A DNA stretch of 63,999 nucleotides from Desertibaculum subflavum (GCA_003576705.1 QOZS01000033.1:1-63999), one strand, 5' to 3'; shown: positions 15,448-24,902, counted from the first letter of the stretch. Numbers and translations are program-made. The notes: generated by a model not told the origin, from the sequence alone.

Positions 15448-15822
15448 ATGGCTCGCGTCACCGTCGAGGATTGCATTCTCCAGGTTCCGAACCGCTTCGA
15501 GCTCGTCCTGCTCGCGGCTCAGCGCGGCCGCGCCATCTCGGCCGGTGCCTCGCTCACGGTCGAGCGCGACAACGACAAGAACCCGGTCGTGGCACTGCGC
15601 GAGATCGCCGATTGCACGGTGGATCTCGACAGCCTCCGCCTCGGCGTCGTCAGCGGCCTGCAGAAGCGGGTCGAGGTCGACGAGCCCGAGGAAGACGATA
15701 TGGCGCAGCGCCTCACCGTGGCCGAGGAATGGATCGGCACTGCGGCCGAGGGCAGCAACAAGGACCGCGTCGAGGCCGAGGACGCCGATTACGACGACAG
15801 CGAAGGCGCCGACGCCGTCTGA
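15448..15822 (+). CDS. rpoZ: RNA polymerase omega subunit
   Basis: A 124-residue protein starting MARVTVEDCILQVPNRFELVLLAAQRGRAIS, the standard omega N-terminus, then NPVVALREIAD. The C-terminal 45 residues are acidic (EEDD, EAEDADYDD), as in other Alphaproteobacteria. It helps assemble beta-prime and carries one ppGpp-binding face. It lies directly upstream of relA/spoT, the usual pairing of ppGpp target and ppGpp enzyme. Confidence 0.97.
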   Translation: MARVTVEDCILQVPNRFELVLLAAQRGRAISAGASLTVERDNDKNPVVALREIADCTVDLDSLRLGVVSGLQKRVEVDEPEEDDMAQRLTVAEEWIGTAAEGSNKDRVEAEDADYDDSEGADAV

Positions 15823-15939
15823 TCGCGCGGCCGCGTACCGGGGTGCGCGTTGCCAGGAAAATTGTGAGACATCGCGGCGCCTGGGCCTTGTTGCGGACCG
15901 GGCGCGATCGCATGCTTTGCGGCTGAGGGGGCAGGCCGC

Positions 15940-18093
15940 ATGATCCGCCAGGTCGAGCTCGTCGAACGCGTCCTGGCCTACGATCCCGATGCCGACGAGG
16001 ATCTGCTCAACCGCGCCTATGTCTTCTCGATGAAGGCGCATGGCGCGCAGAAGCGTGCCTCCGGCGATCCCTATTTCTCCCATCCGCTGGAAGTCGCCGC
16101 CATCCTGACCGGCTTCAAGCTCGACACCGCGACGATCGCGACCGCGCTGCTGCACGACACGATCGAGGACACGGTCGCCACCTACGAGCAGATCGAGCGC
16201 GCCTTCGGCCCCGACATCGCCAAGCTGGTCGACGGCGTGACCAAGCTGTCGCGCCTGGAAGTGCAGTCGGAGCGCAACAAGCAGGCGGAGAACTTCCGCA
16301 AGCTCTTGCTGGCGATGTCGAACGACATCCGCGTGCTGCTGGTCAAGCTGGCCGACCGGCTGCACAATATGCGCACGCTCCACCACATCAAGGAGGTGGA
16401 GAAGCGCCGCCGCATCGCGCTCGAGACGATGGAGATCTACGCCCCGCTCGCCGAGCGGATCGGCATGCAGGAGATCAAGGACGAGCTGGAAGACCTGTCC
16501 TTCGGCGTGCTGCACCCGGAGGCGCGGGATTCCATCATGGGGCGCCTGGAATACCTGCGCGGCACCGACAGCCGCTTCGTCGAGCGCATCGTCGACCACC
16601 TGAAGCGCACCCTCGCCAATGCCGGCATCGAGGCCTGGGTCTCCGGCCGGGAGAAGCGCCCGGTCTCGATCTGGCGCAAGATGCAGACCAAGAACGTCGC
16701 CTTCGAGCAGCTGTCCGACATCGTCGCCTTCCGCATCGTGGTGAAGGACGTGGAGACCTGCTACCGCACGCTGGGCGTGGTGCATGCGAGCTATCCGACC
16801 GTGCCGGGCCGCTTCAAGGACTATATCTCGACGCCGAAGCCGAACGGCTACCGCTCGATCCACACCGCGGTGCTGGGCCCCGAGGGGCATCGCATCGAGG
16901 TGCAGATCCGCACCACCGAGATGCACGAGGTGGCCGAGGTCGGCGTTGCCGCGCATTGGAGCTACAAGCAGGGCGAGATCGGCGCCGAGGGCCAGCAATA
17001 CCGATGGCTGCGCGAGCTGCTGGAGATCCTGGAGCAGGCCGAGGACCCGGAGGAGTTCCTCGAGCACACCAAGCTCACCATGTTCCAGGACCAGGTGTTC
17101 TGCTTCACGCCAAAGGGCGACCTGTTCTCGCTGCCGCGCGGCGCGACGCCGGTCGACTTCGCCTACGCGGTGCATTCCGATGTCGGCGATACCTGCGTCG
17201 GCGCCAAGGTGAACGGCCGGCTGGTGCCACTCCGCAGCGAGCTGAAGAACGGCGACCAGGTCGAGATCCTTCGCTCCAAGACGCAGACGCCGTCGCCGAC
17301 CTGGGAAGGCTTCGTCGTCACCGGCAAGGCGCGCTCGCGCATCCGCCGCTTCATCCGCAACCAGCAGCGCGGCGAATATGCCGCGCTCGGCCGCCAGATC
17401 GCCCAGAAGGCGTTCAAGGAGGCGGGCGAGAGCTTCACCGAGAAGGCGATCGAGGCGGCGCTGAAGGCGCTGAAAATGAAGGCGGTGGAAGACGTCTATG
17501 TCGCGCTCGGCGACGGCAACCTGACCGACCGGGCGATGCTCGCCGCGATCTTCCCCGGCCGCAACATCGAGCAGCAGCCGGGCGCCGAGAAGGTGGTGCC
17601 GCTCGCCCGCGCCCGGGCGCGGCAGGCCAAGGGCAGCGGCTCGCCGGTCTCGATCCGCGGCCTGATCCCCGGCATGGCGGTGCATTTCGCCGGCTGCTGC
17701 CATCCGCTGCCGGGCGACCGCATCGTCGGCATCGTGGCGACCGGGCGGGGCGTCACCATCCACACCATCGACTGCGACACCCTGGAGCAGTTCGCCGACA
17801 ACCCGGACCGCTGGCTCGACGTCTCCTGGGACCGCGAGAGCGACGGCACCGACCGCTTCACCGGCCGCATCAACACCGTGGTCAACAACGAGCCGGGCGC
17901 GCTGTCGGCGCTCACCACGGTGATCGCGCGCTATGGTGCCAATATCAACAATCTCCGAATCACCAACCGGTCCGGCGATTTCTTCGAGATGGCGCTCGAC
18001 CTGGAGGTCAAGGACGTGAAACACCTGACCAACATCATCGCCGCGCTGCGGGCGAGCCCGGTAATCTCCTCGGTCGAACGGGCGCGGGGCTGA
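15940..18093 (+). CDS. rsh: Bifunctional (p)ppGpp synthetase/hydrolase (RelA/SpoT)
   Basis: A 717-residue Rel-type enzyme, probably the only long RSH here. Domain order: HD hydrolase (about 20-190, with LLHDTIEDT intact), synthetase (about 230-345, FKDYISTPKPNGYRSIHT and EVQIRT), TGS (about 390-450), zinc-finger/helical region with GCCHPLPGD, and a C-terminal ACT domain. Both catalytic halves look intact, so it should make and degrade the alarmone. It follows rpoZ and is followed 2 bp later by pdxJ. Confidence 0.97.
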   Translation: MIRQVELVERVLAYDPDADEDLLNRAYVFSMKAHGAQKRASGDPYFSHPLEVAAILTGFKLDTATIATALLHDTIEDTVATYEQIERAFGPDIAKLVDGVTKLSRLEVQSERNKQAENFRKLLLAMSNDIRVLLVKLADRLHNMRTLHHIKEVEKRRRIALETMEIYAPLAERIGMQEIKDELEDLSFGVLHPEARDSIMGRLEYLRGTDSRFVERIVDHLKRTLANAGIEAWVSGREKRPVSIWRKMQTKNVAFEQLSDIVAFRIVVKDVETCYRTLGVVHASYPTVPGRFKDYISTPKPNGYRSIHTAVLGPEGHRIEVQIRTTEMHEVAEVGVAAHWSYKQGEIGAEGQQYRWLRELLEILEQAEDPEEFLEHTKLTMFQDQVFCFTPKGDLFSLPRGATPVDFAYAVHSDVGDTCVGAKVNGRLVPLRSELKNGDQVEILRSKTQTPSPTWEGFVVTGKARSRIRRFIRNQQRGEYAALGRQIAQKAFKEAGESFTEKAIEAALKALKMKAVEDVYVALGDGNLTDRAMLAAIFPGRNIEQQPGAEKVVPLARARARQAKGSGSPVSIRGLIPGMAVHFAGCCHPLPGDRIVGIVATGRGVTIHTIDCDTLEQFADNPDRWLDVSWDRESDGTDRFTGRINTVVNNEPGALSALTTVIARYGANINNLRITNRSGDFFEMALDLEVKDVKHLTNIIAALRASPVISSVERARG

Positions 18094-18095
18094 CA

Positions 18096-18851
18096 ATGCG
18101 CGCGAACCGCTTGCGCCTCGGCGTCAACATCGATCACGTCGCCACCATCCGCAACGCCCGCGGCGGCCATCTGCCTGACCCGGTGCGGGCGGCCAAGCTC
18201 GCCGCGGCGAGCGGCGCCGACGGCATCACCGCGCACTTACGCGAGGATCGCCGCCACATCTCCGACCGCGATATCGAGCGGCTGTCGCAGGAGATCGAGC
18301 TGCCGCTCAATCTCGAAATGGCGGCGACGGAGGAGATGCTGGCCATCGCGCTGCGCCACAAGCCGCATGCCTGCTGCCTGGTGCCGGAGAAGCGCGAGGA
18401 GCGCACCACCGAGGGCGGGCTCGACGTGGCGGCGCACCATGCCCATCTCGCGCCGTTCATCGCCAAGCTGAACGACGCCGGCATCCGTGTCTCCCTGTTC
18501 ATCGAGCCGTCCAAGGTGCAGCTCGCCGTCGCCAAGGCGCTGGGCGCCCCGGTGGTCGAGCTGCATACCGGCGCCTATTGCGAGGCGGAGGGGGCGGAGC
18601 GCCTCCGCCAGCTCGCGCGCATCCAGGCGGCGGCGCGGGAGGCGGCCAAGCTCGGCCTGGAATGCCATGCCGGCCACGGTCTCGCCTATGACAGCGTCGG
18701 CGACATCGCCGCGATCCCGGAGCTGGTCGAGCTCAATATCGGCCACTTCCTGATCGGCGAGGCGATCTTCATCGGCCTGGAACAGGCGATCCGCCGCATG
18801 CGCGACCTGATGGACCAGGCCCGGGCCTCGGCGACCGTGACGGCGACATGA
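18096..18851 (+). CDS. pdxJ: Pyridoxine 5'-phosphate synthase
   Basis: A 251-residue TIM barrel that makes pyridoxine phosphate from 1-deoxyxylulose 5-phosphate and aminoacetone phosphate. Motifs: RLGVNIDHVATIRNARGG at the start, GITAHLREDRRHI, LNLEMAAT, LVPEKREERTTEGGLD, VELHTGAY and CHAGHGLAYD. The ATG at 18096 follows the relA/spoT stop by 2 bp; the much longer open frame upstream overlaps relA/spoT and is not real. It overlaps acpS by 4 bp. Confidence 0.97.
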   Translation: MRANRLRLGVNIDHVATIRNARGGHLPDPVRAAKLAAASGADGITAHLREDRRHISDRDIERLSQEIELPLNLEMAATEEMLAIALRHKPHACCLVPEKREERTTEGGLDVAAHHAHLAPFIAKLNDAGIRVSLFIEPSKVQLAVAKALGAPVVELHTGAYCEAEGAERLRQLARIQAAAREAAKLGLECHAGHGLAYDSVGDIAAIPELVELNIGHFLIGEAIFIGLEQAIRRMRDLMDQARASATVTAT

Positions 18852-19261
18852 TCCTCGGCATCGGCAACGACATCATCGACATCCGCCGCATCGAGCGCAC
18901 CATCGAGCGGTTCGGCGACCGCTTCCTCGACCGCGTTTTCACCGCCGTCGAGCGGCAGAAATCCGACCGCAGGGCCAACCGCGCCGCCTCCTATGCCAAG
19001 CGCTTCGCCGCCAAGGAGGCCTGTTCCAAGGCGCTCGGCACCGGGTTCCGCCGCGGCGTGTTCTGGCGCGATCTCGGGGTCGTGAACCTGCCCGGCGGCA
19101 AGCCCACCATGCAGCTGACCGGCGGCGCGCTGCGCCGGCTGCAGCAGATTACCCCGCCCGGCATGGCGGCGCAGATCGACGTCTCGATCACCGATGACGA
19201 CCCGCAGGCCCAGGCCATCGTCATCATTTCGGCGGTGCCGCTGCCGCCGCCGGCCGTATAG
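18848..19261 (+). CDS. acpS: Holo-[acyl-carrier-protein] synthase
   Basis: A 137-residue phosphopantetheinyl transferase that activates ACP with CoA. Typical motifs: ILGIGNDIIDIRRIE at the N-terminus (metal-binding Asp) and YAKRFAAKEACSKALGTG (catalytic Glu/Lys). Length is normal. It overlaps pdxJ by 4 bp (ATGA). lepB follows after 86 bp. The pdxJ-acpS-lepB-rnc-era order is conserved in many Proteobacteria. Confidence 0.96.
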   Translation: MILGIGNDIIDIRRIERTIERFGDRFLDRVFTAVERQKSDRRANRAASYAKRFAAKEACSKALGTGFRRGVFWRDLGVVNLPGGKPTMQLTGGALRRLQQITPPGMAAQIDVSITDDDPQAQAIVIISAVPLPPPAV

Positions 19262-19347
19262 GGAGGGCGCGGCTTGACAGCGATGGACATGGTTGGCTTC
19301 ATGCCCGCCACCCCCAGGCCGGCCCGGCCGGCAATCCGAATCTCTTA

Positions 19348-20112
19348 ATGTCCCAGATGGCTGCCAGAAAGACGAAATCCGGCGGTATCGCCGAAACGAT
19401 CCGCACGGTCGTCTACGCGGTTCTGATTGCGGTCGGCATCCGCAGCTTCGCCTACGAGCCGTTCAACATCCCCTCCGAATCGATGCTGCCGACCCTGCTG
19501 GTCGGCGACTATCTGTTCGTTTCCAAGTTCACCTATGGCTATAGCCGCTATTCGCTGCCTTTCGGCCTGCCACTGATTCCCGGCCGGGTGCTCGAAGGCA
19601 CGCCCGAACGCGGTGACGTCATCGTCTTCAAGCTGCCGCGCGACAATTCGACCGACTACATCAAGCGCGTGATCGGCCTGCCCGGCGACCGCGTGCAAGT
19701 GAAGGGCGGCATTCTGTATCTGAACGGCCAGGCGGTGCCGCGCCGCCAGATCGGCGATTACGAGCACAAGGACGATTACGGCCAGAAGCGGCGTGATCGC
19801 CAGTACGTCGAGACGCTGCCGAACGGCAAGAGCTACCGCATCCTGGAGCGCACCGACGAGGCCGATACCGACAACACCATCGAGTATCTGGTGCCCGCCG
19901 GCCATTACTTCATGATGGGCGATAACCGCGACAACTCGACCGACAGCCGCGTCCGGCCCGACCATGGCGGCGTCGGCTACGTGCCTTCGGTCAATCTCGT
20001 CGGCCGGGCCGACTTCCTGTTCTTCTCCCATAACGGCGAGGCCCGCTTCTGGGAGATTTGGAACTGGCCGTTCGCCATCCGCTACGAGCGGATGTTCAGT
20101 ACCGTGAAGTGA
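19348..20112 (+). CDS. lepB: Signal peptidase I
   Basis: A 254-residue inner-membrane serine protease. A single N-terminal membrane segment (about 16-34) is followed by the catalytic serine in IPSESMLPTLLVGD. The general-base lysine lies in STDYIKRVIGLPGD, and box E is in MMGDNRDNSTDSR. It removes signal peptides, for example from the binding protein and other exported proteins in this window. The start may be the ATG at 19348 or the one at 19357. Overlaps rnc by 4 bp. Confidence 0.96.
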   Translation: MSQMAARKTKSGGIAETIRTVVYAVLIAVGIRSFAYEPFNIPSESMLPTLLVGDYLFVSKFTYGYSRYSLPFGLPLIPGRVLEGTPERGDVIVFKLPRDNSTDYIKRVIGLPGDRVQVKGGILYLNGQAVPRRQIGDYEHKDDYGQKRRDRQYVETLPNGKSYRILERTDEADTDNTIEYLVPAGHYFMMGDNRDNSTDSRVRPDHGGVGYVPSVNLVGRADFLFFSHNGEARFWEIWNWPFAIRYERMFSTVK

Positions 20113-20798
20113 CCGACCAGACCGACCTCGACCGTCTCGCCGAGCGCCTCGGCCACCGATTCGCCGATCCCGACCTCCTCGCCGAGGCGCTGACCCATCC
20201 CAGCGCCCTGGAGGGCCGGCCGGGCCGCGATTACGACCGGCTGGAATTCCTCGGCGACCGCGTGCTCGGACTCGTCATCGCGACCGAGCTCAACCGGCGC
20301 TTTCCGAACGCGCCGGCGGGCGAGCTCTCCACCCGCTTCAACGCGCTGGTGCGGAGCGAGACCCTGGCCGAGGTCGCCGGCCGGCTCGGGCTCGGCGACC
20401 TGCTCAGGCTTTCCAAGGGCGAGCGCCAGGCCGGCGGCGGCGCCCGCCGCGCCAATCTGGAGAATGCCTGCGAGGCGGTGGTGGCGGCGCTCTATCTGGA
20501 TGGCGGCCTCGCCGTGGCGGAACGTTTCGTCCTGGCCGAGTGGCAGGCTCTGTTCGAGCGCGACCGTGCCGCCGCCAAGGACGCCAAGACCAGCCTGCAG
20601 GAATGGGCCCATGTCGCGGGTCGCGGCGTGCCGCGCTACCGCATCGAAGGCCGCGAAGGGCCGGATCACCAGCCGCTGTTCCGCGTCGCTGTCGAGCTGA
20701 CCGGGCTCGAGCCGGCGATCGGCGAGGGCCGCTCCAAGCGCGAGGCGGAGCAGGCCGCGGCCAGCGCCCTGCTGGCCCGCGAGGCAGGCAGCCGGTGA
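20109..20798 (+). CDS. rnc: Ribonuclease III
   Basis: A 229-residue double-strand-specific endoribonuclease. The nuclease domain has the signature RLEFLGDRVLGLVIA and the later NLENACEAVVAALYLDGG with the second acidic pair. A dsRNA-binding domain occupies residues about 150-225 (KTSLQEWAH, GRSKREAEQAAA). The GTG start at 20109 overlaps the lepB stop, and era overlaps its end by 4 bp, so the three genes are translationally linked. Confidence 0.96.
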   Translation: MTDQTDLDRLAERLGHRFADPDLLAEALTHPSALEGRPGRDYDRLEFLGDRVLGLVIATELNRRFPNAPAGELSTRFNALVRSETLAEVAGRLGLGDLLRLSKGERQAGGGARRANLENACEAVVAALYLDGGLAVAERFVLAEWQALFERDRAAAKDAKTSLQEWAHVAGRGVPRYRIEGREGPDHQPLFRVAVELTGLEPAIGEGRSKREAEQAAASALLAREAGSR

Positions 20799-21700
20799 CC
20801 CAGCCAGTGACCCGCCGCTGCGGCTATGTCGCCATCGTCGGCGTGCCCAATGCCGGCAAGTCGACTTTGCTCAACGCCCTGGTCGGCTCCAAGGTGGCCA
20901 TCGTCACGCCCAAGGCGCAGACCACGCGCACGCGCATCCTCGGGATCGCCATCGAGGGCGAGGCCCAGGTCATCCTGGTCGACACGCCGGGCATCTTCGC
21001 CCCGAAGCGGCGGCTCGACCGCGCCATGGTGCGCGCCGCCTGGACCGGCGCGGACGAGGCCGATCTCGTCCTGCTGGTGGTCGACAGCCGCACCGGCCTC
21101 GATGCCGAGGTCCAGAAGGTGATCCAGGGCCTGAAGCGCGGCGGACGCCGGCTCTGGCTCGCCCTCAACAAGGTCGACACGATCGACAAGACGAAGCTGC
21201 TTGCGCTCGCCGCCGCCTTCAACCAGGCGGCGCCGTTCGAGCAGACCTTCATGATCGCAGCGCTCTCCGGCTACGGCGTCGACGACGTGAAGGCGAAGCT
21301 CGCCGAGGCGGTGCCGGAGGGGCCCTGGCTCTATCCGGAGGACCAGCTGACGGACATTTCCGAGCGGCTGCTCGCCGCCGAGATCACCCGCGAGCAGGTC
21401 TTCCTCAAGCTGCACCAGGAACTGCCCTATGCCTCGACGGTCGAGACCGATGCGTGGAAGGCCGGCAAGCAGAACGACGTCCGCATCGACCAGACCATCT
21501 ACGTGACGCGCGAGAGCCACAAGCCGATCGTGCTCGGCAAGGGCGGCCGCACCATCAAGGCGATCGGCGCCGCCGCCCGCGCCGAACTGGAGCGCGTGCT
21601 CGACCGCCGGGTGCATCTCTTCCTGCACGTGAAGGTGCGCGAAGGCTGGCAGGACGAGCCCGAGCGCTACCGCGCCATCGGGTTGGATTTCGAGAAATAG
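20795..21700 (+). CDS. era: GTPase Era
   Basis: A 301-residue ribosome-assembly GTPase. G1 GVPNAGKST, G2 in KAQTTRTRILG, G3 VDTPGIF and G4 LNKVD are all present. The C-terminal KH domain that binds the 3' end of 16S rRNA shows KPIVLGKGGRTIKAIG. The GTG start at 20795 overlaps rnc. It ends at the base immediately before the convergent DUF2848 gene. Confidence 0.96.
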   Translation: MTQPVTRRCGYVAIVGVPNAGKSTLLNALVGSKVAIVTPKAQTTRTRILGIAIEGEAQVILVDTPGIFAPKRRLDRAMVRAAWTGADEADLVLLVVDSRTGLDAEVQKVIQGLKRGGRRLWLALNKVDTIDKTKLLALAAAFNQAAPFEQTFMIAALSGYGVDDVKAKLAEAVPEGPWLYPEDQLTDISERLLAAEITREQVFLKLHQELPYASTVETDAWKAGKQNDVRIDQTIYVTRESHKPIVLGKGGRTIKAIGAAARAELERVLDRRVHLFLHVKVREGWQDEPERYRAIGLDFEK

Positions 21701-22384
21701 CTACTCCACCAGCGGCAGGGTCTCGATGTCGTAGGCGTGCTGGATGGTCCGGTTCAGCACCGGGTCGTGCAGCTCGATCTCGAACCGCTCGGCCGGGCGG
21801 ATGCCGCCGATCGCCGGCACGGTGCCGAGGAACATGGCGGTCCCGGGCGGCGGCAGCAGGCTGGTGCCGAAGCCGCGGTCGAACAGGTCCTGCGGCGGGC
21901 GCAGCCCTGCCAGCGGGCCGGCCTGATAGGGATGCCGCTCGCCGTCGACGATGATGTAGGAGGCGAGCTGGAGCCGGTCCCAATGCGGCCGCACGTCGTC
22001 GAGCCGCCACAGATCGCCGGCGACGGCCTTTGGACAGAGCTGCTTCGACAGTGCCACCGACCAGGATTCCGCCTTGCGATCGGTATGGTCGGAGCCGACG
22101 CCGATCCAGAGCCCGTCGGCGAGCGAGACGATCACCGGCTCGACCTCGCCCGAGGTCTCCTCCCCGACCACCTGGATGTGGTGGCCCTGGTCCAGCAGGC
22201 GGGCACTCACCCGGTAGAACAGGGGCACGCTGCTCGGCGCCTTCACCCCGAGCGCCGCGAGCTCGTCGATATGGTGCTTGAGCGCCGCCTCGTCGCGCCC
22301 GGTCCAGCCGGCGATGATGACGTTCTCGATCTCGACGATGACGGAATCGACCCCGTTCGGGCCGTGGCGCGTGAAGCGGAGCAT
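21701..22384 (-). CDS. DUF2848 family protein (FAH-like fold)
   Basis: A 227-residue soluble protein. Residues such as VIIAGWTGRDEAALKHHIDELAALGV, VPLFYRVSARLL, VGEETSGEVEPVIV and GVGSDHTDR match DUF2848, a family with a fumarylacetoacetase-like fold and no firm function. The family often sits near CoA-ligase or amino-acid degradation genes. The Met at 22384 has AGGA upstream; a longer frame to 22453 lacks conservation. Convergent with era with no gap. Confidence 0.78.
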   Translation of the reverse strand: MLRFTRHGPNGVDSVIVEIENVIIAGWTGRDEAALKHHIDELAALGVKAPSSVPLFYRVSARLLDQGHHIQVVGEETSGEVEPVIVSLADGLWIGVGSDHTDRKAESWSVALSKQLCPKAVAGDLWRLDDVRPHWDRLQLASYIIVDGERHPYQAGPLAGLRPPQDLFDRGFGTSLLPPPGTAMFLGTVPAIGGIRPAERFEIELHDPVLNRTIQHAYDIETLPLVE

Positions 22385-22504
22385 GGATTCCTGAATGAAT
22401 GAGTTGCAGGCAGTGCGAAATGAGAATCTGCGGCTTCGTGTGCCGGTTGGCAAGCGCGCGGTCAGCAGGCAGAGTTCTGCCGGCCCAAAGTTCGGAAATC
22501 ACTA

Positions 22505-22897
22505 ATGCCAGCCGAAGTCGACAATCACGATGAGGTGCCCGGCGCCGCGCCGGCCGAACTCGCGGCCTTCGGCTGGACGGCGATCGAGGGCGGCGGATTT
22601 ATCGCCGGGCGGCTTCGGGCTGCGCCGGCCGGCCAGGGCTGGATCGTGGTCGAGCACGCGACCGGCCATCGGCTCGCGGAATTGCCGACCGTCTCGGCCG
22701 TGCGCCGCTTCGCCGCCAAGGCGGAGGCGGTCGAGGATCTCGCCGCCACGGCGCCACGGCTTGCCACCGCCACCCTGGAGGAGGAACTCAAGCTTTCCCG
22801 CGAGGCGGTGGCGGCGCTGGAGCGCGCGGTCGCCGATCTCGAGGAGCAGATCAACGATCTGATGGCCAAGGACCTGCTGTTCGCCGAGGATCGCTGA
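22505..22897 (+). CDS. Hypothetical protein with C-terminal coiled coil
   Basis: A 130-residue protein I do not recognise. The first 70 residues are a mixed alpha/beta region with FGWTAIEGGGFIAGRLRAAPAGQGWIVVE-type strands. Residues 75-122 are strongly helical and heptad-like (LEEELKLSREAVAALERAVADLEEQINDL). No signal peptide or membrane segment. No clear ribosome binding site precedes the ATG. It lies 46 bp upstream of the monooxygenase gene and is divergent from the DUF2848 gene. GC-rich codon use agrees with neighbours, so I think it is real. Confidence 0.55.
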   Translation: MPAEVDNHDEVPGAAPAELAAFGWTAIEGGGFIAGRLRAAPAGQGWIVVEHATGHRLAELPTVSAVRRFAAKAEAVEDLAATAPRLATATLEEELKLSREAVAALERAVADLEEQINDLMAKDLLFAEDR

Positions 22898-22943
22898 GCA
22901 TCACAATAATCACCCCAAGAATCACTGAAGAGGGAGAGACGCC

Positions 22944-23228
22944 ATGATCGGCGTGGTTGCGACGTTGAAGATCAAAGCGGGCCAGGAAGCGGCCTTCGAA
23001 GCCGTGGCCAAGGAGCTGGTGGAGAAGGTCAACGCCAACGAGAAGGGCTGCCTGCTCTACAAGCTGCACAAGTCGGACGATCCGCAGACCTATGTGTTCA
23101 TGGAGCGCTATGCCGATCAGGCGGCGGTCGAGGCGCATCGCGCCACGCCGTATTTCAAGGAGCTCGGCCGCAAGATGGGCGATTACATGGACGGTAAGGC
23201 CCAGGTTCTGCGCCTGAAGGAGGTCTGA
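22944..23228 (+). CDS. Antibiotic biosynthesis monooxygenase (ABM) domain protein
   Basis: A 94-residue single-domain dimeric ferredoxin-like fold protein. GVVATLKIKAGQEAAFEAVAKELVEKV, GCLLYKLHKSDDP, YVFMERYADQAAVEAH and PYFKEL are typical of ABM/YgiN-type quinol monooxygenases and related dimeric proteins. It is preceded by a good AGGGAGAG site and followed 2 bp later by an SDR gene. The substrate is unknown; it is likely an accessory enzyme of the downstream catabolic cluster. Confidence 0.82.
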   Translation: MIGVVATLKIKAGQEAAFEAVAKELVEKVNANEKGCLLYKLHKSDDPQTYVFMERYADQAAVEAHRATPYFKELGRKMGDYMDGKAQVLRLKEV

Positions 23229-23230
23229 GC

Positions 23231-23992
23231 GTGGCCGGACGCATCCAGGCCAAGGTCGCGCTGATCACCGGCGGCGCCTCGGGCCTGGGCCGCGCGACGG
23301 CGAAGCTGTTCGTCGCCGAGGGCGCCAAGGTCGCCATCACCGACATCAACGAAGAAGCGGGCCGCGCGGTCGCCCAGGAGATCGGGCCGAACTGCGCCTT
23401 CTTCCGTCACGACGTGACCAGCGAGGCCGAGTGGCAATCGGTGGTCAAGCAGACGGTCGACCGGTTCGGCGGGCTGCACATCCTGGTGCAGTCGGCCGGC
23501 ATCGGCCTTTCCAAGACGGTGGTGGAGATCGAGTTGGAGGAATGGCGCAAGGTGCACGCGATCGATCTCGACGGCGTGTTCCTCGGCTGCAAACACGCGA
23601 TCCCGGCGATGGCGAAATCGGGCGGCGGTTCGATCGTCAACATCTCCTCGATCGCCGGCATCATCGCCGGCCACAACATGGCGGCCTACAATTCCGCCAA
23701 GGCCGGCGTGCGGCACTTGTCGAAATCGGTGGCGCTCTACTGCGCCAAGGTGAAGAACGGGATCCGTTGCAACACGGTGCACCCGACCTTCATCGACACG
23801 CCGATCCTCGACAAGTACAAGCACCGCTTCGGTGCCGAGGAGACGCTCGAGAAGCTCGGCCGCCAGGTGCCGATAGGGCGCGTCGGCAAGCCGATCGAGG
23901 TGGCCTATCCGATCCTGTTCCTGGCGTCTGACGAGTCCAGCTTCATCACTGGCGCCGAACTCGCCATCGACGGCGGCATCAGCGCCATGTGA
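23231..23992 (+). CDS. Short-chain dehydrogenase/reductase
   Basis: A 253-residue classical SDR. The cofactor motif TGGASGLGRA is near residue 14, with TDIN after strand 2 suggesting NAD preference. The catalytic Ser lies in VNISSIAG, and Tyr and Lys in AAYNSAKAG. The C-terminus has LFLASDESSFITGAELAIDGG. Its overall look resembles secondary or cyclic alcohol dehydrogenases. GTG start at 23231. It is the second gene of a five-gene plus-strand cluster with hydrolase, CoA-transferase and enoyl-CoA hydratase. Confidence 0.9.
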   Translation: MAGRIQAKVALITGGASGLGRATAKLFVAEGAKVAITDINEEAGRAVAQEIGPNCAFFRHDVTSEAEWQSVVKQTVDRFGGLHILVQSAGIGLSKTVVEIELEEWRKVHAIDLDGVFLGCKHAIPAMAKSGGGSIVNISSIAGIIAGHNMAAYNSAKAGVRHLSKSVALYCAKVKNGIRCNTVHPTFIDTPILDKYKHRFGAEETLEKLGRQVPIGRVGKPIEVAYPILFLASDESSFITGAELAIDGGISAM

Positions 23993-24011
23993 AGGCGGAG
24001 AAGGGGAGAGC

Positions 24012-24902
24012 ATGCCGCACGCGGATGTCGGGGGCGTGAAGCTCTACTACGAGGAAGCCGGATCGGGCTTCCCGGTCGTCTTCGTGCACGAATTCGCCGG
24101 CGACCTGCGAAGCTGGGAGCCGCAGCTGCGCCGCTTCTCGCGGCGCTATCGCTGCGTCGCCTACAACGCGCGCGGCTATCCGCCGTCGGACGTGCCGTCC
24201 AATGTCGAGGATTACGGCCAGAGCCACGCGGCGGACGATATCGCCGGGGTGATGCGGCATCTCGGGATCGACAAGGCGCATATCGTCGGCTGCAGCATGG
24301 GCGCCTTCGCCACCCTGCATTTCGGCATTCGCCACGCGGCGATGGCGGCATCACTGGTGGTGGTCGGCGTCGGCTACGGCGCCAAGCCCGATGTGCGCGA
24401 GCAGTTCGCCCGCGAGAGCCAGGCGACCGCCGACCGGCTGGACAAGGAAGGCATGGCGGAGGTGGCCAAGAGCTACATGGTGAGCGGCTCGCGCGTGCAG
24501 TTCCAGAACAAGGACCCGCGCGGCTTCGAGGAAAGCTACCGCTTCTTCTCGGAGCACTCGGCCAAAGGCTCGGCGCTGACCTTGCGCGGCTACCAGGCGC
24601 GGCGGCCGTCGCTCTATGCGCTGGAGGCAGAGCTGAAGCAGATCACGGTGCCGACCCTGCTGGTGCTCGGTGACGAGGACGAGCCGGGCCTTGATGCCAA
24701 TGTGTTCCTCAAGCGCACCATTGCCAGCTCGGGCCTGGTCGTGCTGCCGCGCACCGGCCACGCCGTGAATCTCGAGGAGCCGGATCACTTCAACGCTCTG
24801 GTCGAGGACTTCTTCGCCACGGTCGAGCGCGGCCGCTGGATGCTGCGGGACCCGCGGGCGAATATCGGCGGTCAGATCCTGGGGATGGGCAAGTCGTCAT
24901 GA
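24012..24902 (+). CDS. Alpha/beta hydrolase
   Basis: A 296-residue alpha/beta-fold hydrolase. The oxyanion-hole segment FVHEFAGDLRSW and nucleophile elbow GCSMGAF (S95) are visible. The acid is in LVLGDEDEPGLD and the histidine in RTGHAVNLEEPDHF. It could open a lactone or cleave a C-C or ester bond in the pathway encoded by its neighbours. Its end overlaps the CoA-transferase start by 4 bp (ATGA). Confidence 0.88.
   Translation: MPHADVGGVKLYYEEAGSGFPVVFVHEFAGDLRSWEPQLRRFSRRYRCVAYNARGYPPSDVPSNVEDYGQSHAADDIAGVMRHLGIDKAHIVGCSMGAFATLHFGIRHAAMAASLVVVGVGYGAKPDVREQFARESQATADRLDKEGMAEVAKSYMVSGSRVQFQNKDPRGFEESYRFFSEHSAKGSALTLRGYQARRPSLYALEAELKQITVPTLLVLGDEDEPGLDANVFLKRTIASSGLVVLPRTGHAVNLEEPDHFNALVEDFFATVERGRWMLRDPRANIGGQILGMGKSS

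Noticed and set aside
15331..18096. 921-codon minus-strand open frame opposite rpoZ and relA/spoT
   Set aside because: High-GC antisense frame with no motif; the plus-strand genes are unambiguous.
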